Assembly: GCA_036489975.1 (NCBI GenBank)
Contig: DASXES010000058.1
Coordinates: forward strand, 3,393-67,392
Origin: Roseiarcus sp036489975
Lineage (GTDB): Bacteria > Pseudomonadota > Alphaproteobacteria > Rhizobiales > Beijerinckiaceae
DNA: 64,000 nucleotides
Direction of reading: 5' to 3'
Shown here: positions 57,760 to 64,000 of the stretch, piece after piece
Position numbering within the stretch: the stretch's first letter is position 1
Layout of the letters: each line of letters starts with the position of its first letter
Program-made: the position numbers and the translations under genes
The notes under the pieces: generated by a model
Databases searched by the model: none
What the model saw: only the letters and a program-made list of their open reading frames with translations
Told to the model about the DNA's origin: nothing

Positions 57760-58833
57760 TCAGAACGAGAGGTCCCGGTTCACGCCGACGCCCCGCGCCG
57801 CTGCGACGATCGAGGCCCAGGCCTCGTCCGACAGCGGCACGCCGCTTATCGCGCGTTTGGCGCGCTGGGCGCGCTCAGGCTCGCCGGGCGTCAGGATCGC
57901 CTCGCCCGGTAGGGCTTTCGCCTGCTGGAGCCAATCGAGGTAGCGGGCCATGTCCGCGTCGAACACATGCGCGGGATCGATTTGGGCAGGGTCGATGTAG
58001 AGCGAGAACATGCCGTTGGAGAATTTGCGGTCCGGCGCGGTCGCGCCATTGCCGGTGAGCGAGCCGCCGATCAATTCGCAAATGAGCGCGAGTCCCGAGC
58101 CCTTATGCTCGCCGAAGGCGCGGATGGCGCCCGCGCCCTGCGCGTGGTCGCGCGGGCCGTCCACGGTCAGCAGCCCGTAGATCAGCGCGGGATCGCCGGA
58201 GAGGGCCCCGTCGGGACCGATCAAGGCGTCGGGCGGCAGCGGCTTGCCGCCGCGGCTCGCGACATTGACCTTGCCTTCGGCGACCAGCGAGGTCGCGAAA
58301 TCGAGCACGACGGGCGGGGCGTTCTGGCGTGGGATCCCGGCGCAGAAGGGCGCCGTCGACAGCCGGCGTTCGAGGCCCCCGAACGGGGCGACCAGGATCG
58401 AGCCCGCGGCGTTGACGAAGTGAATCGAGATGAGACCCGCCGCCGCGGCGCGCTCGGCCCACTCGCCGACGCGGCCGACATGGCCGGAATTGCGCAGCGA
58501 AATCGCGGAGAGGCCCGCCGCCTTCGCTTTCTCGACGCCGATGTCGACGGCCATCGGCGCCATCGTCTGGCCGAAGCCGAACCGGCCGTCGAGGACGCCG
58601 ATCACGGGCGTGTCGACGATGCGTTCGAGCGACTGATTGGGCACGAGGTCGCCGCTGTGGACCCAGTCGACGTAACGCGGCACGCGGATGACGCCGTGGC
58701 TGTCGTGGCCGGTGAGATTGGAATCGACCAGCGAGGCTGAGACCCGCTCCGCTTCGTCGGGCTCACAGCCGACGCGGGCGAAAATCTCGGCGCAGAAGCC
58801 GGTCAGCGGGTCAGCAGGAATATGGACTGTCAT
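57760..58833 (-). CDS. Malate/L-lactate (Ldh_2) family dehydrogenase
   Basis: A 357-residue NAD(P)-dependent dehydrogenase of the malate/ureidoglycolate/lactate (type 2) family. The characteristic sequences are LTGHDSHGVIRVPRYVDW near residue 40 (active-site His), RNSGHVGRVGEWAERA and GKVNVASRGGKPLP. Substrates in the family are 2-hydroxyacids such as malate, sulfolactate and ureidoglycolate; the specific one cannot be assigned. It runs divergent from the rhomboid gene. Confidence 0.9.
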   Translation of the reverse strand: MTVHIPADPLTGFCAEIFARVGCEPDEAERVSASLVDSNLTGHDSHGVIRVPRYVDWVHSGDLVPNQSLERIVDTPVIGVLDGRFGFGQTMAPMAVDIGVEKAKAAGLSAISLRNSGHVGRVGEWAERAAAAGLISIHFVNAAGSILVAPFGGLERRLSTAPFCAGIPRQNAPPVVLDFATSLVAEGKVNVASRGGKPLPPDALIGPDGALSGDPALIYGLLTVDGPRDHAQGAGAIRAFGEHKGSGLALICELIGGSLTGNGATAPDRKFSNGMFSLYIDPAQIDPAHVFDADMARYLDWLQQAKALPGEAILTPGEPERAQRAKRAISGVPLSDEAWASIVAAARGVGVNRDLSF

Positions 58834-59060
58834 ATGAGCGCCTTAGGCGCATTCGCTGCGCGCGGCAATGGATCGCGCCGGCTCATCCGCGGTTTTCGCT
58901 TCGGCTGGGGCCGCCTTGGCGGGCTGGTCGTCCGCGCCCCAAACTCGCAAAAGCAGCGGCGCCGGTTTAAGGCTTGGCCCGGGCGGGGCATCCCGCCCGG
59001 CGTCGGTCCCGGCTTCGTTCGGCTGGGCGTCGGGGTTGGTGACCGAAAGGCTGGAAGGGC

Positions 59061-59924
59061 ATGTACCCAAACGAGTCGCGCCAGATCGCGCGCCGCCGCG
59101 AGCCGATGTTCAACGCCCCGGTCGTGGTCCTCGGCCTCATCGCCGTTCTCATTGGAATCTACGCGGCTTTCAACTGGGCCCCAGACGCGGTCCAGGACAG
59201 GGTCATCCGCGATTACGCATTCATCCCCGGCCGCCTCACCATCGCGATCTGGCCGGATCGGCTGGTCGACCTCCTGAGCCGGGCGAACACCGACCTCTCC
59301 GCGCTGCAGCAGGCGCGGCAGATCCGGGCATTGCATGTGCTGAGCGGCGGCGCGAAGCCCTGGACCCTGCTGACCTATGCCTTTCTTCATGGTTCGTGGA
59401 CCCATGTGCTGCTCAACACGATCTGGCTGGTCGCATTCGGGCCGCCGATCGCGCGCCGGTTCGGCGCGGCGAGGTTCTTGATCTTCATGGCGGTCACGGC
59501 GGTTGCGAGTTCGCTCGCCCATTGGGCGCTCTCGCCGATGGATTTCTCGCCCCTCATCGGCGCCTCGGGGTCGGATTCCGGCCTCATGGGCGCGGCGACA
59601 CGGTTCATGTTCCAGCCGGGAGCGCCGCTCGGAGCCTTCGCCTCGTTCGGCGGCCCGCAGGTCGAGACCATTCCGGCGGCCGGCCTCGGCCAGGTCTTTG
59701 TCCAGCGCCGCTCGCTCATATTCATTCTGATCTGGCTGGGGACGAACTTCATTTTCGGCGCCGGCGCCCAGATACTTGGCTTTTCCGACATGCCGGTGGC
59801 CTGGGTCGCCCATCTCGGCGGCTTTTTCGCCGGGCTTATCCTGTTCCCGGTGTTCGATCGTCCGTTCCAAGCTCCGCCGATGAGCCACGAGCTTGCGGCC
59901 GAGCCGCCGCCGATGGAGGGTTGA
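59061..59924 (+). CDS. Rhomboid family intramembrane serine protease
   Basis: A 287-residue polytopic protein with about six hydrophobic segments. The catalytic Ser lies in LIGASGSDSGLMGA (GxSG motif) and the catalytic His in VAWVAHLGGFFAG. The HGSWTHVLLNTIWLVAFG segment is the conserved helix-1-to-loop region of rhomboids. The sequence GASGSDSG differs from the common GASGAxSG by a Ser-Asp at the variable positions. GGAAGGG precedes the ATG at 59061. It cleaves membrane proteins; target unknown. Confidence 0.9.
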   Translation: MYPNESRQIARRREPMFNAPVVVLGLIAVLIGIYAAFNWAPDAVQDRVIRDYAFIPGRLTIAIWPDRLVDLLSRANTDLSALQQARQIRALHVLSGGAKPWTLLTYAFLHGSWTHVLLNTIWLVAFGPPIARRFGAARFLIFMAVTAVASSLAHWALSPMDFSPLIGASGSDSGLMGAATRFMFQPGAPLGAFASFGGPQVETIPAAGLGQVFVQRRSLIFILIWLGTNFIFGAGAQILGFSDMPVAWVAHLGGFFAGLILFPVFDRPFQAPPMSHELAAEPPPMEG

Positions 59925-59961
59925 CGGCCCGCCGCGCGGCGCTGAGACATTGGGGGAAAAC

Positions 59962-60240
59962 ATGGTTCTGCCAAGCATCGACCCCCTGATCGCCGGGGGA
60001 GTGGTTCTGACCACTGCGTTCACCGACGCGGTCTATGTCCTCTTCACCGCATCCGTCGCCGCCCGCCGGCGCTTCGCGGCGGCGAGCTGGAGCAGCCTAT
60101 GGTATCTGCTCGCCGCTTTTGCGGTCATCAGCTATACGTCGAACTGGGCCTATGTGGTGTTTGCCGCGATTGGCTCATGGATTGGCGGGTTCCTGTCGAT
60201 CACAGCCCTGGACCGGGTCTCGCCGCTTCGCCGCGAGTGA
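59962..60240 (+). CDS. Small three-helix membrane protein
   Basis: A 92-residue product from the ATG at 59962 (GGGGGAAAAC upstream). It has hydrophobic segments at about 9-31 (IAGGVVLTTAFTDAVYVLFTA), 43-60 (WSSLWYLLAAFAVISYTS) and 62-82 (WAYVVFAAIGSWIGGFLSIT). It follows the rhomboid gene by 37 bp, same strand, and may be co-transcribed with it. No named family recognised. Confidence 0.7.
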   Translation: MVLPSIDPLIAGGVVLTTAFTDAVYVLFTASVAARRRFAAASWSSLWYLLAAFAVISYTSNWAYVVFAAIGSWIGGFLSITALDRVSPLRRE

Positions 60241-60291
60241 GGGGGCGGCCTTCGTCATCGCGAGCCCATCGATGTTTGAGAGAGACTAGCA

Positions 60292-61593
60292 ATGGCGTTG
60301 TCGGATGCTTTCTCCCGGGTGGTCGAGCTGATCGGCGCTGCGGCCGTCGTCGCGCGGAGACAGGACGGGCGAAAGGTCGCGCCGGCTCTGGGCGGCGATC
60401 CAGCGATCCCGGCCGCCAAGCCGCAGGGCAGGATTCCGACCCTCAAGATGCCGACCGCCAAAGGCTGGAGCGAGGGGCAGGCGCCGGCCGCCGCTCCCGG
60501 GCTCAAGGTCAACGCGTTCGCGGCCGGCCTCAAGCATCCGCGATGGATCTGCGTCCTGCCGAACGGCGACGTTCTCGCAGCCGAGGCGCTGACCCTGCCG
60601 GAGCCGATAAACTCCGTCTTCGACTACGCCATGTCGGCGACGATGCGGCGAGCCGCCGCCATGGGAGAGAGCCCCAACCGCATCACGCTGTTGCGAGACG
60701 CCGATCACGACGGCGTCGCCGAGACGAGGAACGTGTTCCTCGACCGGCTGAACCAGCCGTTCGGCATGGCGCTGCTTGGCGATACGTTTTACGTGGGCAA
60801 TACCGATGGCGTGGTCGTCTTCCCCTATAGGCCGGGCGCGACCAGCATAACCGAGCCGGGACGCAGGCTGACCAAGCATAACGGCGGCGGGCACTGGACC
60901 CGTAGCCTGCTGCTCTCCCCCGACAAGACCAGGCTCTATATCGGGGTCGGCTCGCTGACCAATATCGCCGACAAGGGCATGGCGGTCGAACAGGGCCGCG
61001 CCGCCATCCATGAGCTCGATCTCGCCAGCGGCAAGAGCCGCATCTTCGCCTCCGGCCTGCGCAATCCGGTGGGTCTGGCGTGGGAGCCTCGGACGGCGAG
61101 GCTCTGGACAGTGGTCAACGAGCGCGATGGCCTCGGCGACGAGACGCCCCCCGATTACCTCACCTCGGTTCGCGACGGCGGCTTCTACGGCTGGCCCTAT
61201 TGCTATTGGGGCAAGACGGTCGACGACCGCGTGCCGCAGGATCCGAAGGCGGTCGCCAGCGCGATAACGCCGGACTACGCGCTCGGCGGGCACACGGCGT
61301 CGCTTGGCCTCTGCTGGCTGCCCGCGGGCGTCCTTCCCGGGTTCCCCGAGGGCATGGTCATCGGGCAGCACGGCTCATGGAACCGGAGCACGCTCAGCGG
61401 CTACAGGGTCATCTTCGTGCCCTTCTCAAACGGGCGCCCCGCCGGGCCGCCGCGCGACATTCTGACCGGGTTCCTCGCGCCCGACGAGCGGTCGTCGTTC
61501 GGACGCCCGGTCGGCGTGGCGCTGGGCCCGGATGGCTCGCTACTGGTGGCTGACGATGTCGGCGATGTGATCTGGCGGGTGACCGGCGCGTGA
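60292..61593 (+). CDS. L-sorbosone dehydrogenase/PQQ-dependent sugar dehydrogenase-like beta-propeller
   Basis: A 433-residue propeller protein of the GSDH/sorbosone dehydrogenase class. Blades include WICVLPNGDVLAAEAL, PFGMALLGDTFYVGNTDG, TRSLLLSPDKTRLYIGVGS and GLRNPVGLAWEPRTARLWTV. Relatives oxidise aldoses or aldehydes with PQQ or act as scaffolds. The N-terminus carries no clear signal peptide, only a weak hydrophobic patch (VVELIGAAAVV), which is unusual because most family members are periplasmic. It is the last robust gene before the gene-poor tail. Confidence 0.82.
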   Translation: MALSDAFSRVVELIGAAAVVARRQDGRKVAPALGGDPAIPAAKPQGRIPTLKMPTAKGWSEGQAPAAAPGLKVNAFAAGLKHPRWICVLPNGDVLAAEALTLPEPINSVFDYAMSATMRRAAAMGESPNRITLLRDADHDGVAETRNVFLDRLNQPFGMALLGDTFYVGNTDGVVVFPYRPGATSITEPGRRLTKHNGGGHWTRSLLLSPDKTRLYIGVGSLTNIADKGMAVEQGRAAIHELDLASGKSRIFASGLRNPVGLAWEPRTARLWTVVNERDGLGDETPPDYLTSVRDGGFYGWPYCYWGKTVDDRVPQDPKAVASAITPDYALGGHTASLGLCWLPAGVLPGFPEGMVIGQHGSWNRSTLSGYRVIFVPFSNGRPAGPPRDILTGFLAPDERSSFGRPVGVALGPDGSLLVADDVGDVIWRVTGA

Positions 61594-62230
61594 GGGTCGG
61601 GCGGCCCGGCGCGCCCATCTCAAGGCGCGCCCTCTGGCCCGCGACGGAGCCTCGGCCGCGCCTCGGTTTGGATTGTCTTGAACGGGGCGGCTTTGGCTTT
61701 CAAATCCTTCGCAACCCTTTGAATCCGGGTTTGGAGAAGCTTGGATTTCGGGGGGACAGGGAGGGACACGTCCCAACTATGTCGATATTGTGGCGAGGGC
61801 CCCTCGCGCGCGGCGCGCGTGCCTATACGCGCATTGACTATGAATACCTACCGCTATAGGCTATATTTAATGGGCTATACGAAAGTTTTGCTTTCAAAGT
61901 AAGAAATTGCGAGGGATTACGGGTATCGAATATGGCGCGGTCGAAGTCAAACATATTGATTTGTGATGTGTCCGGCGCGCAGCCCTGTGAAGCTCGACGG
62001 CGACGCGGCCGAGCCTCCCGATGGCCGGTGGAGCAGGAGGCGGCCCAGTGCGGTTCTGTCCGGCCCTCGGCGGGTTGGACAGGCGCTGGCGGCACGGACG
62101 AGCGGATCGGACTGGACGGGCGAGCGCGGTTCGCAGAGTGGGCCATCTGCGAACTTTCGCGGGTCGGGCTGCGCGACGCGCGGACGAGCGGCGGACGGGC
62201 GCTGGCGAGCAGGGCGAGCGCCAGGGTCGA
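61594..62230. other. Gene-poor stretch with A/T-rich core
   Basis: In these 637 bp no gene is supported. An A/T-rich core (about 61840-61960; TATATTTAATGGGCTATACG-type sequence) lies between GC-rich flanks, and the start of the orphan minus-strand gene lies beyond it. I see no promoter pair with clear spacing. Confidence 0.4.
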
Positions 62231-62602
62231 TCACGGCCGCGTGACGACCTGCTCGATTTCGTCCCAAGCGCCAGCGCCTCGGTCGCCTTTCGTGTTGCGG
62301 AATGTGCGGCCAAAGGCTGCGTTGACGTCACCGCATTGTTCGGCAATTTGCGCTCCGTGATTATAAATAGGCGTCAGTACATCCATCACGCGGAAGCGAT
62401 TGTGGTTCCAATCTTTGCCATCCCATAGGCCGAGGTTTTGGGCGAGGTCGCCGTGCGTCATGTACTTGTCGCCATCACTGGCGGTCGGGGTGTTAGGCCA
62501 GAGACCTGTTCGCACCTTGCGTTCGATTTGTGCGGCGTGGTGGGCAAGACGCATAAACTCGATGAAATCGCATTTGATGGGTTTCTGTTTGACTACTGCC
62601 AT
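62231..62602 (-). CDS. Orphan hypothetical protein
   Basis: A 123-residue protein with GGGAGGC about 9 bp upstream of its ATG, which supports a real gene. It is rich in Asn, Asp, His, Lys and Trp (LAQNLGLWDGKDWNHNRFR, HGAQIAEQCGDVNAAFG), unlike GC-biased shadow frames, and its codon use is less GC-biased than that of the neighbours, hinting at acquisition. No family, signal peptide or membrane segment is visible. No operon partners. Confidence 0.62.
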   Translation of the reverse strand: MAVVKQKPIKCDFIEFMRLAHHAAQIERKVRTGLWPNTPTASDGDKYMTHGDLAQNLGLWDGKDWNHNRFRVMDVLTPIYNHGAQIAEQCGDVNAAFGRTFRNTKGDRGAGAWDEIEQVVTRP

Positions 62603-63173
62603 GTTCGGTTGCCTCCCTAGTCGTCAACCTCAGCGTGAGCGCGGCCTTAATCATACTACAACCATTAAGAATTGGCGCTGCAATGCCTGGATGTCGGGAG
62701 GGTTCCCCGCCAAATGATCCCTTACCGAGCGCGCTTGGCGGCGGCGCACAGACGCTCAAGTATACGCGGGCGGCAAAGCCGCCTTTTGGTATCGTGCCGT
62801 CGAACGGGCGCCTTCGTCGATCGAGGCTGTTCCGTTCTGCGCCCGCGCGAATGTCGCGATCGTCGCTCTCAACCGGGCGCATGGTTTCCTTACCGTTATG
62901 ACGGGCGCGCCGAAGGCGAGTGCCGCATTGACCCCAGGCACCGGCCAAGGGCGATAGACATGCGCGACCGCGCGCGGGCGCTCGCTGGGACCCCGGCTTC
63001 GCGTCTCGAGAGGGCGGTCGCTGGCGAGCTGGCGCGGACGGCGGCGCGGCCGATAAATACAGTGCAAAAGGGCAGGCCCTGAGTTCCCCCGCATTGTGGG
63101 CCCGTCACTGATGAGCGACGATCCTGACTACCGGTGGACTAGCGATACGGAACGAGCCAAAGCGGAGTAGGGA
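62603..63173. other. Gene-poor stretch
   Basis: In these 571 bp no gene is supported. Frames here are Arg/Ala/Pro-biased without ribosome-binding sites. Upstream of the small ORF at 63174 a GGAGTAGGGA element serves as its ribosome-binding site. Confidence 0.4.
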
Positions 63174-63353
63174 ATGTGGATCCTGATTTACTGGCTGGTG
63201 ACACTGCCTGACGGTTCACACGTGGCCGCGGACCACGTCATCTTCAAAAACCAGGCCGCCTGCACAAATGCCGCGAGTGCGCTTTACGCAGAGGCAAAGC
63301 GCTCCAAAGGTCCGCTCTTTGACACCATCTGCGTCCCTGCCGGAGATCCCTAG
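63174..63353 (+). CDS. Small protein, 59 residues (hypothetical)
   Basis: The ATG at 63174 sits directly after GGAGTAGGGA. The product begins with a hydrophobic stretch (MWILIYWLVTLPDG), then a polar body with two Cys (NQAACTNAAS, DTICVPAG). It is either membrane-associated or a secreted peptide. Absence of the local Arg/Pro bias and a good ribosome-binding site make it more likely real than chance; function unknown. Confidence 0.5.
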   Translation: MWILIYWLVTLPDGSHVAADHVIFKNQAACTNAASALYAEAKRSKGPLFDTICVPAGDP

Positions 63354-63724
63354 CAGCGAAACCGCGCCGATTGCGGGCGGCTGCTTTGACGAGGGGTTCA
63401 TCCGTGGCCGTTTCGTCGAACATCCCAGGCCAGTATGGACTACGTGGCTACTCTAACGGATGCCAGCTTGAGGCCACTTTTATGGGACGGGCGGACGGCT
63501 TGTTCTTCTCTCGATGACCATCTCACAATGCGAGCGCCGTCAGTTGGCGTTGGCGCTCGGGGTCACGTTCCTCACGTTTGGCCTTGCGCGATGATCGGGC
63601 AATGGCGACTGACGTGTTTCCGTGCGCCATAACCAAATCCCGCAGCCAAGCAGCCGCGTCGAGAATGTCGCGATCCGGCAGCAAGCATCGCCCCAACAAT
63701 TCAGCAATGACGGGCCGCGCGATC

Positions 63725-63970
63725 CTATGCGTCTTTATCCCGCTCGCGGGAAGTCGGCGCGGGCGAACTCGCGAGACGCGATGAACGCGAACACGCCCGC
63801 AAAGCGGCCTCGGCGAAGCGGTTAGTGTCCTCGTAGAGTTTGCCCAGGTTATTGAGCGCCACGGTCGTGTCCCGTGCTGTGGTGTAGCAGGTGCGGTATG
63901 GCCGCCGCATTCGCCTGGTGAGACCGGGCTGGTCAGGCGGCCGCCACAGGCAGCCCGACGACGGGATCAT
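63725..63970 (-). pseudogene. Decayed TPR-protein fragment
   Basis: The minus strand contains a tetratricopeptide-like core, VALNNLGKLYEDTNRFAEA, typical of the multi-repeat TPR proteins often paired with NB-ARC-type domains. It is flanked by Arg/Pro/Ser-rich sequence that does not continue the repeats. Only one repeat unit can be recognised, so this is a remnant of a longer gene or of a mobile-region protein. Confidence 0.4.
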
Positions 63971-64000
63971 GGCTCAAAGGAGCAATGGTTTCCAGCGTCA

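Noticed and set aside
58843..59070. Minus-strand frame of 75 codons between the dehydrogenase and rhomboid genes
   Set aside because: It is Ala/Pro-rich, lacks a ribosome-binding site, overlaps the rhomboid start and reads as low-complexity intergenic sequence.
1..64000. tRNA genes and CRISPR arrays
   Set aside because: No GGTTCGAATCC-type T-loop with a matching acceptor stem, and no regularly spaced direct repeats of 20-40 bp with unique spacers were seen on reading both strands.

Overview
The window is high-GC DNA with alphaproteobacterial gene content: bacterioferritin with a possible Irr-type site, DUF3126, a PAS_5-type protein, BKACE and RbsABC-type catabolic transporters, and an exosortase/PEP-CTERM system. 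It most resembles a metabolically versatile Hyphomicrobiales (Rhizobiales) organism of the Beijerinckiaceae/Methylocystaceae/Bradyrhizobium kind. That placement rests on gene content only. I see no rRNA, convincing tRNA, CRISPR array, phage module or intact insertion sequence.

Layout. 1-10767: a nearly complete type II secretion locus. gspE-F-G-H-I-J-K-L-M is one tightly overlapping minus-strand operon, and the secretin gspD with the prepilin peptidase gspO diverges on the plus strand. 10768-15698: a gene-poor, repeat-bearing stretch with a Sel1-repeat protein, a GlcG/HbpS-like secreted protein, and an exosortase with a partner gene. 15699-17522: glmS. 18072-20244: likely clients of the exosortase or similar sorting, namely two small secreted proteins with C-terminal anchor-like tails and a classical PEP-CTERM protein translationally coupled to an SGNH hydrolase.

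21405-34290 is a catabolic block. It holds a tannase/feruloyl-esterase-like enzyme with an orphan LivK-type binding protein, then a seven-gene minus-strand cluster: BKACE, RbsC permease, binding protein, a permease fused to a strictosidine-synthase-like beta-propeller, an SMP-30-like propeller, a double ATPase and a PucR/GAF regulator. 34877-36279: bacterioferritin with TTCTAAA repeats upstream, a small membrane protein, and two tandem candidate small RNAs. 36381-44984: a second uptake and catabolic operon (cyclase, NTF2-like remnant, MalG/MalF/MalE-type importer without its own ATPase, enolase-superfamily enzyme) facing a GntR regulator, an SDR enzyme and a GST.

45035-61593 is mostly housekeeping and scattered metabolism: gltX, a TIM-barrel protein, a PhyH oxygenase, a DHFR-like protein, three transporters or membrane proteins, a second cyclase, a frameshifted cytochrome b561, cysE, a doubled DUF3126 protein, gamma carbonic anhydrase, a tandem-PilZ protein, a PAS_5 protein, an Ldh-family dehydrogenase, a rhomboid protease and a sorbosone-dehydrogenase-like protein. 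61594-64000 is gene-poor, with one orphan gene, one small ORF and a decayed TPR fragment.

The most unusual items are the permease-propeller fusion inside the BKACE cluster, the exosortase neighbourhood with non-canonical tails, the tandem candidate sRNAs, the interspersed repeat pair (11246-11332 and 21129-21234), and a frameshift in a T4 run of the cytochrome b561 gene.
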